In this document: piece after piece, positions 8,828 to 17,279 of the stretch
Layout: every line of letters begins with the position of its first letter
Position numbering within the stretch: the first letter of the stretch is position 1
Source: Clostridiaceae bacterium
Lineage (GTDB): Bacteria; Bacillota; Clostridia; Lachnospirales; Lachnospiraceae
Length of the DNA: 64,000 bases
Direction of reading: 5' to 3'
NCBI GenBank assembly: GCA_910575585.1
Contig: CAJTGF010000024.1
Location: 1-64,000 of the forward strand
The notes under the pieces: generated by a model
What the model saw: the letters and a program-made list of their open reading frames with translations, nothing else
The model's database searches: none
Told to the model about the DNA's origin: nothing
Translations under genes and position numbers: made by a program

Positions 8828-10901
8828 GAGGCTCACCAAAACGGCCTGCCTGCTGCTCTCTCTGTTTCTTTTCGCCGTGCCGCTTCTTGGCATGGCGGCG
8901 GAAAATACGGGTTCCGAGGACAGCGCCGCTGCCTGCGTTTGTGACAGCTTATGCACGGCGGAGGCTTTCAATCGGGAGTGTCCGGTATGCCGGAAAAACG
9001 CCGAAAGCTGCACAGGGCAGGCCGCAACGGAGGAGGAAACGTCACAAAAGCCGCCCTGCTTTTGTGAGAATCGCTGTACCAAGGACAGCCACAATACCCA
9101 GTGCCCGGCCTGCGCCGCCGACATGGATCTGTGTATTGCCCCGGCGGTTGAGGAAACGACCGCAGCCTGCTCCTGCGCTAAAGAATGCCGGGAGAGGTTC
9201 GTCAACCCGGAGTGCGCTCTTTGCCAGACTGACCGGGCACAGTGTACCGGTAAGGAGCCGGAACAGCCTACGGAATCGGAAAAGCCGTCAGAACCGGAGA
9301 AGCCGTCAGAATCAGAAAAGCCGTCAGAATCGGAGAATCCTTCGGAACCGGAAAAGCCGTCGGAATCGGAGAAACCGTCAGCGCCGTCCTCCGAGCCGGA
9401 GAAATGTGTTTGCAAAGAGAAATGCGCCGCCGGTGCGGTCAATACGGACTGCCCGCTCTGCAAAAACGACCGGACAAGATGTACCGGCCAGGAACCAGCA
9501 ATCCCTAAGTTTACCATTTCCATTCTGTCCCCGGACGGCTGGCACACCAGGAAAGCCAAGGTGACAATCCGGGTCAGGGACGTAAACGGAACCGGCTGGG
9601 AAACCGTGGAGGCGAAGATCAACAGCGGCGGCAGCTGGGTGGACTTGACGGACGACCTGGCGGAGAAAGAGAAAACCGCCGTGGAGATTTCAGAGAACTG
9701 CGCCATTTATGTGACCGTCACAGACAAGAACGGGAAGGCCCACACCAAGAACCGGTACATAGAAGTTTTTGACCGGGAAGCCCCCACTGTCCGGGCTGGG
9801 ATTGACGGGGAACTTCTGCGGGTGGAGGCCAGTGACGACCTCTCCGGTGTGGATCAGGTGTATGTGTGCGGAAACGCCTTTTCTGATTTGAACAATGGCA
9901 CTCTGGACGTGCGGCTGAAGGATTACGCCGACAATTACCAGCAGATCACTATTCAGGCCACGGACAACGCCGGCAACAAAAGCAGCATGACCCAGATGAG
10001 AAACCCCTACTATGAGGAACCGGGAAAAGAAACCGGGGCAGGCTCCGGAAGCGCCACCAGCCCCACGGCCCAGGCCCCAGCCGCCCAGAACCCGGCGGCG
10101 TCACCGGCTGCTCCGGGGGCGGCTGCTTCCGGCGGCGGAACCGCTGCCCCTGGAGGTCAGAAAGGGAACGGTTCTGTGTCCGGGCAACCGGCAAAGCCCG
10201 GTGGTTCCGGCCAGACCTCCAAGGAAGATACGGAGGAAAAAGACCCTTCTGCGGTAAGTCCCACGGCTGTGGAGGAAAAGGGGGACAACCCGTTTACCCC
10301 GGAAGGCAGCGCCACGGTGGTGGATAACGCCACGGACAGCCAGGGCAAGGAGTTCTACACCATTATGACGCCGGACGAAAACGTGTTTTACCTGGTCATT
10401 GACAAGCAGCGTGACAGCGAGAACGTCTATTTCCTCAACGCCGTGACGGAAAGAGATCTCATGGCTCTGGCGCAAAAGGACACCCAGACCCAGGCCGCTG
10501 TCACCGCCACAGAACCGGAGAAACCGCCGGAGGAAACAGAGCCAGTGACCGAACCGCCGGCACAGCCGGAGGAGCCAAAGGAGGAACCGGAACCGCCCGC
10601 ACCAAAAAGCAATAACGGCATTTTGTTCCTTGCCCTGGCGGCCGCCCTTGCCGCCGGCGGCCTTGGCTACTATTTTAAGGTTTACAAACCCAAGCATGAA
10701 CTGGACGCCGCCGAGGACATTGACGAGTTTGATTTTGAGGGGCCGGAGGAGCCTATGGTCAATGAGGATATGGCACAGCCCTTTGGGGAGGAACCGGAAA
10801 CACGGGATATTTCCCAGGAAGAAGAAGCCGAACAGCGCCGGCTTTATGAGGAAGATAACGAGGACATTCCCATAGAGGGTGACGATGACCTTGTTTTCTG
10901 A
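8799..10901 (+). CDS. DUF4366 surface protein with four Cys-rich repeats
   Basis: A 700-residue predicted cell-surface protein. It has a signal peptide (~1-30), then Cys-rich repeats of pattern CxCxxxC-x8-10-CxxC-x6-C (CVCDSLC, CFCENRC, CSCAKEC, and CVCKEKC after a low-complexity stretch). Pro/Glu/Ser repeats built on EKPSE, Ig-like segments (~240-400), an Ala/Pro/Gly linker, a C-terminal transmembrane helix (~606-625) and an acidic cytoplasmic tail follow. It matches the DUF4366 family next to ICE transfer genes and may mediate mating contact, which is inference. Its start overlaps the previous gene by 29 bp after GGGAGGAGA. Confidence 0.8.
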   Translation: MMDWNRKRNKRLTKTACLLLSLFLFAVPLLGMAAENTGSEDSAAACVCDSLCTAEAFNRECPVCRKNAESCTGQAATEEETSQKPPCFCENRCTKDSHNTQCPACAADMDLCIAPAVEETTAACSCAKECRERFVNPECALCQTDRAQCTGKEPEQPTESEKPSEPEKPSESEKPSESENPSEPEKPSESEKPSAPSSEPEKCVCKEKCAAGAVNTDCPLCKNDRTRCTGQEPAIPKFTISILSPDGWHTRKAKVTIRVRDVNGTGWETVEAKINSGGSWVDLTDDLAEKEKTAVEISENCAIYVTVTDKNGKAHTKNRYIEVFDREAPTVRAGIDGELLRVEASDDLSGVDQVYVCGNAFSDLNNGTLDVRLKDYADNYQQITIQATDNAGNKSSMTQMRNPYYEEPGKETGAGSGSATSPTAQAPAAQNPAASPAAPGAAASGGGTAAPGGQKGNGSVSGQPAKPGGSGQTSKEDTEEKDPSAVSPTAVEEKGDNPFTPEGSATVVDNATDSQGKEFYTIMTPDENVFYLVIDKQRDSENVYFLNAVTERDLMALAQKDTQTQAAVTATEPEKPPEETEPVTEPPAQPEEPKEEPEPPAPKSNNGILFLALAAALAAGGLGYYFKVYKPKHELDAAEDIDEFDFEGPEEPMVNEDMAQPFGEEPETRDISQEEEAEQRRLYEEDNEDIPIEGDDDLVF

Positions 10902-11076
10902 CAACCCCGGACTGGAGCGCATGATGACGCAGAAGCCCACGGGTGGGCGCGTGAGAAGGGGAAACCCCTCCGCCGCCCAGGATTCCCCCTGCCATGACTG
11001 TAGTTACGGCAGGGGGCGGCGCTGTGTGGGATTCTGCTATCGGGAACTGATGAACGGAAGGAGGAGAAAAAATTGA
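10885..11076 (+). CDS. Small Cys-rich ICE protein
   Basis: A 63-residue protein beginning MTLFSDNPGLERMMTQKP and containing CHDCSYG...CVGFC, a possible metal-binding cluster. It sits between the DUF4366 and topB genes, overlapping the end of the former and, by four bases, the TTG start of topB, so it is likely translationally coupled. I recognise the arrangement from related ICEs but not a function. Confidence 0.65.
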   Translation: MTLFSDNPGLERMMTQKPTGGRVRRGNPSAAQDSPCHDCSYGRGRRCVGFCYRELMNGRRRKN

Positions 11077-11389
11077 GTGGAGTTCAACTGGTGATTGCCG
11101 AGAAGCCCAGCGTGGCCCAGAACCTAGCCGCCGTGCTGGGGGCCGGAAAACGGGGGCAGGGGTATCTGGAGGGGAACGGTTATCTCGTTTCCTGGTGCGT
11201 GGGGCATTTGGTGGGGCTGGCGTCGGCTGACGCTTACGACCCTAAGTATTCCAGGTGGTGTTATGAGGACTTGCCCATTATACCGGAGAAATGGAAATAC
11301 GCTGTCGCCCCGGATAAAAAGGAACAGTATGAGGCGCTGGTTTCGCTGATGAACCGCCCGGACGTCACGAGCCTGGTCTGTGCCACGGA
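11073..11389 (+). pseudogene. topB: DNA topoisomerase III (TopB), 5' part, split by a mobile element
   Basis: The first 106 codons of TopB, starting at TTG 11073 after GGAAGGAGG. QLVIAEKPSVAQNLAAVL is the TOPRIM N-terminus. The gene breaks inside the TOPRIM acidic motif: after CATD the frame reads VG and stops at 11399. Joining position 11389 (end of the GA core) to 18958 restores TDAGREGE and an uninterrupted 703-codon gene, the usual TopB length. While the element is inserted the enzyme lacks most of its catalytic part. Confidence 0.92.
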
Positions 11390-11399
11390 TGTTGGATAG
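11390..11399 (+). repeat. Left terminal inverted repeat of the topB element
   Basis: TGTTGGATAG, directly after the GA core. It is the exact reverse complement of the ten bases before the right GA (18946-18955). In the circular form the two would make a perfect palindrome centred on GA, a predicted recombinase site. Confidence 0.9.
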
Positions 11400-11649
11400 T
11401 GCGGAGGGGTGACAAACAAATACAAATAAGAAAGGGACTTCCTCAATCCTTAAAAGGCTATGACAGTATCGGTTATAGTCTTTTTTCATGCGGTAATTAC
11501 CGTATGAAATGAACTCCTATTCCACTATGCGGAGAAATACAACAACAATATTCCGTAATCTAATCTCCCGACAATTAACGGAAGAAAACTATATATCAGC
11601 ACCGAAACCAATCAATCATATCAATCCATATCACAGGAGGGCAAAGACC
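11400..11649. other. Left subterminal noncoding region of the topB element
   Basis: No convincing gene. It holds a terminator-like hairpin (GGCTATGAC pairing with GTTATAGTC, then a T run, about 11450-11487) and a palindrome CATGCGGTAATTACCGTATG (11487-11506). AAAGGGACTTCCTC near 11433 recurs inverted upstream of the recombinase gene near 17249, which could mark a recombinase- or regulator-binding site. Confidence 0.5.
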
Positions 11650-12258
11650 ATGAACAAAAAGCAGGAACAGCAGATTTTAGATTATTACAGCACCACAGAC
11701 AAATATATCCGTAGCAAGACACACTCCAATGCGCATCAGAGCATATTTACCAAAGAAAACGATAAATACCAGTGGCTTGTGTTGGAACAGAAAAGCCAGT
11801 GTGAAGTTGAGGTAAGGCAGACCGACAATCATGGAACAATCACAGCGAGGGATAATTACGAACTGACAAGAAATCTCCCTAAGTGCGTGGGTGTGGAGCG
11901 TTTATGTGAGGGAGCAAATATACAGATACCTTTTAACGCTGATGAAATCAATCTGATTTACCAGTTTGGAGAACAGGGCAAAGCGGAAACGTGCGCCAGT
12001 CTGTCTGCTATTCTTCCGCAGATAAAGGACAGTGACACAAAGCAGATAGTAAGCGGCACATTGAAGAAATTAAATGCCCTGTCTGAAAAAACGTGTGCGG
12101 AACTGACCGCCACCACCAAAAGACGGAAACTGACCGAGCGTGACCATTCCATAAAGACAAGGTTAGCCAAAGCAAAGGAACAGGCGAAACAGCCGACAGT
12201 TGCCGAGGGAAAACAGCACAGAACCCACAGCAAAGGAAAGGGGAATATGGAACTATGA
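11650..12258 (+). CDS. Transposon-transfer assisting (TTA)-like protein with N-terminal extension
   Basis: 202 residues from ATG 11650, which has AGGAGGG upstream. The last ~100 residues (FNADEINLIYQFGEQGK onward) align by eye with the TTA-family protein encoded at 62266-62589 in this window, sharing the pattern of ELD/EIN-IYQ, LP-IKD and a basic C-terminus. The N-terminal ~95 residues are not recognised. Proteins of this type accompany mobilizable elements; the molecular role is unknown. Confidence 0.6.
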   Translation: MNKKQEQQILDYYSTTDKYIRSKTHSNAHQSIFTKENDKYQWLVLEQKSQCEVEVRQTDNHGTITARDNYELTRNLPKCVGVERLCEGANIQIPFNADEINLIYQFGEQGKAETCASLSAILPQIKDSDTKQIVSGTLKKLNALSEKTCAELTATTKRRKLTERDHSIKTRLAKAKEQAKQPTVAEGKQHRTHSKGKGNMEL

Positions 12259-12560
12259 AACTTTCACGATACGAGCAGGAAAGTATTCTCAATTACAACG
12301 CAGGAGAACAGACCGCTACCCTCTACACAAGAGATAAGGCAGTTATGCGAAAACTTGACACGCTTGTTGCCGATTATCCCGACACATACAAGCTGATAGG
12401 GCAGGACGAGGTATCTAAGACCTATTCCTTTCCGAAGTCATATATCAGCTACCGCAAGCCGAGAGCGGTCAGTACCGAGCAGAGGGAACGGGCAAGAAAA
12501 AACATTGCGCTAATAAACGGCAAAAAGTTATATGTATGTGCAGAAAAGACGATAAAATAA
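12255..12560 (+). CDS. Small accessory protein, paralogue of the protein at 22065
   Basis: 101 residues starting with an ATG that overlaps the previous stop codon. It begins MKLSRYEQESILNYN and resembles the ICE protein at 22065-22349 (MNVTKYEQETIILFN, then matching LPKKW/FPKSY and RAL/RAV-SE/STEQ segments). No known enzymatic motif is visible. Found in this family of transposons and ICEs; function unknown. Confidence 0.6.
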   Translation: MKLSRYEQESILNYNAGEQTATLYTRDKAVMRKLDTLVADYPDTYKLIGQDEVSKTYSFPKSYISYRKPRAVSTEQRERARKNIALINGKKLYVCAEKTIK

Positions 12561-12654
12561 GTGAACGAAACGCAAAGTTGACAAGATGAAACCGCAGATT
12601 GGTTGTTTTCCTCTATTGCTTAGAAGTAGAATGTTTGCAGGAGGTGGATAAAAA

Positions 12655-13575
12655 ATGACATTAGGACAGAAATTAAAAACGCTGTTGAAAGACAACGGTA
12701 TGACACAAGAGGATTTAGCTGAAAGGTTAGAGGTGTCCCGACAGGCAGTAGGAAAATGGGTAAATGATAAAGGAATACCCGAAGTAGGAAAAATAGTACA
12801 AATCAGTAACCTATTCGGAGTATCAATGGACTATCTGCTGAAAGAGGATTGCGATGAAAAAGGTGCAACGGAAGAAAAAGCCATATCAAACAGTGGGTAC
12901 TATGTCAGTCAAGAGATGTTGGACGGATATTTGTCATATAGCAGACAGAATGTAAAGCAGATTACGGGAGGAATAAGTCTTTTTATATTATCGAATGTCT
13001 TTGATTGTTTTGGTCACCATAGCATGATAATGTCTTTTCTTTATTGGCTTACAATGATAGCAGGGATAATCATTATCATTTGGCATTTCTTTCAGACCAA
13101 ACAGTATCAGGAAATCAAAAATGAACACCTTGCATTTGATGATAAGGTATTCAGAGAGTTTAAGAAACAAAGGGAAAACAGAAGAAAGAAATATGCAGTC
13201 ATAATTATTGTGGGAGTGGTTATTCTTTTGGCAAGTTCTGAAATTGGACATTTTTTAATGATTTATTTCGGACAGACAGCTTGCAACGTTTTTGAATGGG
13301 TAGCTGATACGGCATGGTTAGCACTTATTATATGGGCGGGAATGTCCATGCACATTGACAGCATTATCATTAAAAATACAGAACATATCCCTAAAAGCGG
13401 TCATATGAAAATGTATCGTTGGATATATGTGGCACTGCCGGTTACAGTGGTGGCAGTTTTGATTGGATTGATAACAAACGCATGGAGCCCTTATGCACCT
13501 ATCATAATTTTGTTTTGCTGTTTATTAGTTACAACGTGTAAATTGCTTATAGAAAGTAGGGGGAACAATGAATAA
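12655..13575 (+). CDS. XRE-type HTH regulator with membrane domain
   Basis: 306 residues. Residues 1-62 are an XRE helix-turn-helix (LGQKLKTLLKDNGMTQEDLA then EVSRQAVGKWV). From ~100 the protein has several hydrophobic helices (~102-120, 122-140, 178-200, 212-235, 255-290), so it is a membrane-anchored DNA-binding protein. Such proteins often sense an envelope signal. It overlaps the next gene, a lipoprotein, by eight bases, suggesting one functional pair. The start has GGAGGTGG upstream. Confidence 0.8.
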   Translation: MTLGQKLKTLLKDNGMTQEDLAERLEVSRQAVGKWVNDKGIPEVGKIVQISNLFGVSMDYLLKEDCDEKGATEEKAISNSGYYVSQEMLDGYLSYSRQNVKQITGGISLFILSNVFDCFGHHSMIMSFLYWLTMIAGIIIIIWHFFQTKQYQEIKNEHLAFDDKVFREFKKQRENRRKKYAVIIIVGVVILLASSEIGHFLMIYFGQTACNVFEWVADTAWLALIIWAGMSMHIDSIIIKNTEHIPKSGHMKMYRWIYVALPVTVVAVLIGLITNAWSPYAPIIILFCCLLVTTCKLLIESRGNNE

Positions 13576-14062
13576 GAAAATATATATAAAAATTAGTATT
13601 CTGCTTGTGTTCGTACTATGTATTTGTGCAGGGTGTTCCGCACAGCAGGGTAGAAAATATACCATAGAGGATTTAGATAATTTAGCTGAAATCAAAATAT
13701 ATTCAGCGGAAAATAATGAACTTGTAAAAACGATAAGTGATGAAGAACAGTTATATCAATATAACCAATATTCGCTTTTTGATGACTCGGATATAGAAGA
13801 ACGCCAAGACGAGTTGGAAAAGAACTTAGAGGGAGCAAAAGAACAATATTATTTGATATCATACAAGTATCCTGTTGCACGTTTTGGCGAAAAGGAACTG
13901 GAAGAAAATACCACCATTACATTATATGAGAATACAAATATTATCAAAATGGCAGTGGCGGAAGAAAGTATTAAAGCATTTGCTATTCCAGAGGAATTTT
14001 TGACTTTCTATTACGAACTTTCCGAGGAGGAAATAAATTTTTATCATTCATTAGTTGAATGA
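13568..14062 (+). CDS. Predicted lipoprotein paired with the HTH membrane regulator
   Basis: 164 residues with a lysine-rich N-terminus, a hydrophobic signal segment and a lipobox CAGCSA (Cys ~22), so it should be anchored outside the membrane. The rest is acidic and unlike any family I recognise. Translational overlap with the membrane HTH regulator suggests a signal or anti-regulator function. AT-rich compared with the ICE genes. Confidence 0.65.
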   Translation: MNKKIYIKISILLVFVLCICAGCSAQQGRKYTIEDLDNLAEIKIYSAENNELVKTISDEEQLYQYNQYSLFDDSDIEERQDELEKNLEGAKEQYYLISYKYPVARFGEKELEENTTITLYENTNIIKMAVAEESIKAFAIPEEFLTFYYELSEEEINFYHSLVE

Positions 14063-14095
14063 TATGCCTATTTATAAAATTAAATATTGTTTACC

Positions 14096-14136
14096 TTTAG
14101 GTAGCGATTATCTTAACAGACAATCCGCTACCTTTT
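14096..14136 (+). terminator. Rho-independent terminator after the lipoprotein gene
   Basis: AGGTAGCG pairs with CGCTACCT around a 17-nt loop, followed by TTTTTTATTT. Confidence 0.75.
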
Positions 14137-14185
14137 TTATTTCCAGTAACTATCAACACAACACAGAAAGAATGAGGTATCAGAA

Positions 14186-14527
14186 ATGATTGAGAGCAGG
14201 AATGACACAAGCAAAAACTTAGAAAAAGCATTGCAGGCATTGAAACAGGCGCAACAGCGTGTTGCCAACGAAAAGAAAAAACAGAACGAGAAGAAACGCA
14301 AAGCCGAGAACCACCACAAGTACATCATGGGCGGTATTATCGTGAAGTATTTTCCCGACTGCTACCGCTATGACGAGGGCGAGTTAAACCGTATCTTATC
14401 GGTTGCATTGCAGACAAGGGAGTGTCAGCAGATTATATCTAAAATCAAGTCGGAAAGCCGAGAAACCACTCCCCCACAATCCACTCTCCCCAATGCCGAA
14501 AATGAAAGCGAGGGCGGTACAGAATGA
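14186..14527 (+). CDS. DUF3847 family protein
   Basis: 113 residues; a Lys/Glu/Gln-rich coiled-coil N-terminal half followed by HHKYIMGGIIVKYFPDCYRY. This resembles the DUF3847 proteins encoded upstream of relaxases (compare 62586-62879 in this window, with a similar coiled coil and SHL/KYF segment). A relaxosome accessory role is likely from context but not shown. Candidate oriT follows directly. Confidence 0.65.
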   Translation: MIESRNDTSKNLEKALQALKQAQQRVANEKKKQNEKKRKAENHHKYIMGGIIVKYFPDCYRYDEGELNRILSVALQTRECQQIISKIKSESRETTPPQSTLPNAENESEGGTE

Positions 14528-14833
14528 TAAAGGCGAGGACACTGGAAAGCCGAGGTAACGTATTCACCCCGTTTACGGGGTGCGCACAGATATACCACCA
14601 GAGGTGGCATGTGCGCCCTTCGGGGAGCAAGTTTCACTTGCATGGACTCCTGCGGAGGGCGTTGTCTGCCTTGCGGCAGCCAAAAGGGGAAACGACAATT
14701 CCCCTTCGCAAGCTGCGCTTGCTACCCTTTAGTGAACTTTGCGTTCAGACAAAAGCCAAAGTGCGGCTTTTATCTGCCCACAAAGTCTATGAGTGCGCCC
14801 CTCTACTTTATCGGCAGAATGTAGGTGTTGCGT
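14528..14833 (+). other. Predicted oriT of the topB element (MobQ type)
   Basis: A 306-bp noncoding stretch packed with inverted repeats: CACCCC/GGGGTG (14565-14582), GCGCAC/GTGCGC (14582-14587 and 14611-14616), CCACC-AGA-GGTGG (14595-14607). Right after the last hairpin is GTGCGCCCT (14611-14619), the conserved nick region of RSF1010-type MobQ oriTs, where cleavage occurs between GTGCG and CCCT. It lies directly upstream of the MobQ relaxase gene. Long ORFs crossing it are not credible genes. Confidence 0.75.
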
Positions 14834-16408
14834 ATGGCTAATGTCACAAAACAGGCAAGCACACGTTTCTCCATAGTCAAGCGGAGCAAAGGGCAGTCGG
14901 CAGTCGAGAAAGCATCATACATCAGCAGGAGTATTCTTGTCAGCGAGTTTGACGGGCAGACCTACCGCCCCAAATACCATGAGGATTTAGTGCATAGCGA
15001 AATCACTCTCCCACCAAATGCGCCCAAAGAATATGCAGACCGAGCCACCTTATGGAACGCTGTTGAACTGTCAGAGAAAGGGCAGAAATCACAGCTTGCG
15101 AGAATGTTAAAAGCGTCACTTCCCAACGAGTGGAGTTACGAGCTTGCAGAGGAAGTTGTGAGGGATTACGTTCAGAGGAATTTTGTTGATAAAGGAATGT
15201 GTGCTGATTGGGCAATCCATGACAGCGAGAATGATAAAGGACAGCGCAATCTCCATATCCATGTTTTACTCACAATGCGTCCTCTCACTGAAAACGGGGA
15301 ATGGGGAGCGAAACAGAAGAAAATCTATGACCTTGACGAAAACGGGGAGCGTATTCCCGTCATTGACAAAAAGACAGGACAGCAGAAAGTTGACAAGCGG
15401 AACAGGAAACAGTGGAAATGCCACACCGCCGACAGCACAGACTGGAACAGCAAAGAAAACGCCAAAATGTGGCGCAAAGATTTAGCCGACACAATCAATG
15501 CCACCAATGAGCAGTTGGGGATTGCGCTACATTGGGAACACCGCTCTTTTAAGGAGCAAGGCATTGACAGAGAGCCGACAATCCATATCGGGGCGGTTGC
15601 AAACGCCTTAGAACGCAAAGGCATACAGACCGAGAGGGGCAATATCAATCGGGAAATCATCAAGAACAATCTGCTGTTGGAACAGGCGAAAGAAATGCTC
15701 ATACTTGCCAAGCAGGAACTTCACAGCGCACAGTACGCCAAGATTAAGAGTACAGCGGTCAGCGTGAAGAATGAAGTCATGGAGATGATTGCAAAAGTGA
15801 GGGAGCGCAAAGGCAGACTTGACTTGCCGATTGTCAGCGGAAAGCACCTAAGAAGAATATCTGACCGAACTGCCTTGCAGTCAGCCGACAATGCGGAGAA
15901 ATTCACCACGACAAGGAAGATAGACAGCTTTGAGAGCCTTGCGAAATTCACAGCGGACAGGGAGCAGAAATACCAGCAGTTGGAAACGGTACATCTTTCA
16001 AAGGGGCAGAAACTAAAACGATTAAAGGAACTGTCAAAAATGTATGCCTTCTATGCGCCAATCCAAACCACCTATAAGGAGAGCCAGTCACTCAAAGGAC
16101 TTGCGAAAATGAAATACGATAAGGAGCATAAGGACAGCTTATCAAAGTACCCCGAATTAAAGGAACGTATGCAGAGCCTTTTACAGAACGGCGAAAAGAT
16201 AACACCGAAACGGTGGAAAGCCGAGATACAGTCCTTGCAATCCGAATATGACAGTATCGGCAAGGAGCAGACCAAGACCGCCACAGAATTAGCGTATGCG
16301 GAAGTTATCAGCTACAACAAAAAGAACCTTGAAAGGGAACTTCAGAACGAGAGCCGACAGCATAACAGACAGCAAAACAAAACTAAGCGGAGGGAGGAAG
16401 AAATTTAA
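14834..16408 (+). CDS. MobA/MobL (MobQ) relaxase
   Basis: 524 residues from ATG 14834. The N-terminal relaxase domain carries the metal-binding His cluster NLHIHVLL (~residue 142) and KASYISRS near the N-terminus, typical of MobQ relaxases. The C-terminal ~250 residues are Lys/Glu-rich and probably helical. It should nick the adjacent oriT and pilot single-stranded DNA to a coupling protein supplied by a helper such as an ICE. Confidence 0.88.
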   Translation: MANVTKQASTRFSIVKRSKGQSAVEKASYISRSILVSEFDGQTYRPKYHEDLVHSEITLPPNAPKEYADRATLWNAVELSEKGQKSQLARMLKASLPNEWSYELAEEVVRDYVQRNFVDKGMCADWAIHDSENDKGQRNLHIHVLLTMRPLTENGEWGAKQKKIYDLDENGERIPVIDKKTGQQKVDKRNRKQWKCHTADSTDWNSKENAKMWRKDLADTINATNEQLGIALHWEHRSFKEQGIDREPTIHIGAVANALERKGIQTERGNINREIIKNNLLLEQAKEMLILAKQELHSAQYAKIKSTAVSVKNEVMEMIAKVRERKGRLDLPIVSGKHLRRISDRTALQSADNAEKFTTTRKIDSFESLAKFTADREQKYQQLETVHLSKGQKLKRLKELSKMYAFYAPIQTTYKESQSLKGLAKMKYDKEHKDSLSKYPELKERMQSLLQNGEKITPKRWKAEIQSLQSEYDSIGKEQTKTATELAYAEVISYNKKNLERELQNESRQHNRQQNKTKRREEEI

Positions 16409-16490
16409 TGGAAATTTGATGGAAATATGGGCGTGATTGTGGTATTCTGTTAAAGGTACAAATCAGAATTTGAAAGTGAGTTAAAATATT

Positions 16491-16910
16491 ATGGATTTAA
16501 GGAAAATAGAAAATTTTATTGATAAACAAAAAGTTAGTTTTATATGCTCTATTGATGATGAAAATTGTCCTAATATGAAAGCAATGCTAAAACCCCGTAA
16601 AAGAATAGGGCTAAAAGAGTTTTACTTTTCTACTAATACTTCATCTATGAGAGTAAAACAATATAAAGATAATTCAAGTGCTAGTATTTACTTCTATCAC
16701 AAAGGATTAATTAAATATGTTGGTGTTATGTTAAAAGGTAAAATGGAAGTCTTAACAGACCAAGAAACTAAAAACATGATTTGGAAAAAGGGCGATACAA
16801 TGTTTTACAAAAAAGGTGTAACTGACCCAGATTATTGTGTTTTAAAGTTTACTGCTACAAGTGGTAGATATTATTGTGATTTGAAAACAGAAAATTTTGA
16901 TATTAAGTAG
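16491..16910 (+). CDS. Pyridoxamine 5'-phosphate oxidase (PPOX) family protein
   Basis: 139 residues with the split-barrel flavin/F420-binding pattern (FICSIDDENCPNMKAM, FYFSTNTSSMRVKQ, IYFYHKGLIKYVGVMLKG). Members reduce or bind small substrates with FMN; the substrate here is unknown. It is strikingly AT-rich compared with the relaxase before it, so it is probably a separately acquired cargo gene. Confidence 0.75.
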   Translation: MDLRKIENFIDKQKVSFICSIDDENCPNMKAMLKPRKRIGLKEFYFSTNTSSMRVKQYKDNSSASIYFYHKGLIKYVGVMLKGKMEVLTDQETKNMIWKKGDTMFYKKGVTDPDYCVLKFTATSGRYYCDLKTENFDIK

Positions 16911-17033
16911 TTACTAAATTCCAGTTTGTCGAAACAACCATTACCACAATCACAACTGAATAAGTAATATAACACAGCGTCAGAGCGTATAGAAAAATCT
17001 ATGCGCTCTATTTTATTGTAAAGGAGCAGATTT

Positions 17034-17207
17034 ATGAGCAAAGACAGCAAGGCACAGCACAGAGCCACCCGACAGCACCCACCCACAAAAATTATCGTGG
17101 AAAGGCACTATGTAGGCACTGAAAAAATGGAAACGGTATTCAAGCGGATAGCCGAGGAACAGATAACAAAAAAGGTCAGGGAGATAGCGGAAAACAACGC
17201 AAATTAG
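17034..17207 (+). CDS. Short accessory protein upstream of the recombinase
   Basis: 57 residues from ATG 17034 (AAAGGAGCAGA upstream). The central segment IIVERHYVGTEKMETVFKRI matches the 63-residue protein that precedes the other serine recombinase (39209-39400, MIVSREYVGTQTVAEAFIPI). The conserved pairing with both recombinases suggests a linked role, perhaps as a regulator or directionality factor. No known domain is visible. Confidence 0.65.
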   Translation: MSKDSKAQHRATRQHPPTKIIVERHYVGTEKMETVFKRIAEEQITKKVREIAENNAN

Positions 17208-17279
17208 AACTGGAAACGGAAAAGGGAATATAGTATAATAGGAGTTGAGAGGAAGTCCCTTTTCATCAAGGAGGACAAA

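Noticed and set aside
9270-9400. Tandem GAATCGGAGAAGCCGTCA-like repeats as a possible CRISPR or regulatory repeat
   Set aside because: They are in frame and encode the EKPSE spacer of the surface protein; no spacers, no cas genes.
8759-9706. Long antisense open frame (315 codons) opposite the DUF4366 gene
   Set aside because: It is the shadow of the Glu-Lys-Pro-Ser and Cys repeats on the other strand; no ribosome-binding site or family similarity.
14524-14841. Open frames across 14524-14841
   Set aside because: The region is full of hairpins with an oriT nick motif and lacks coding features.
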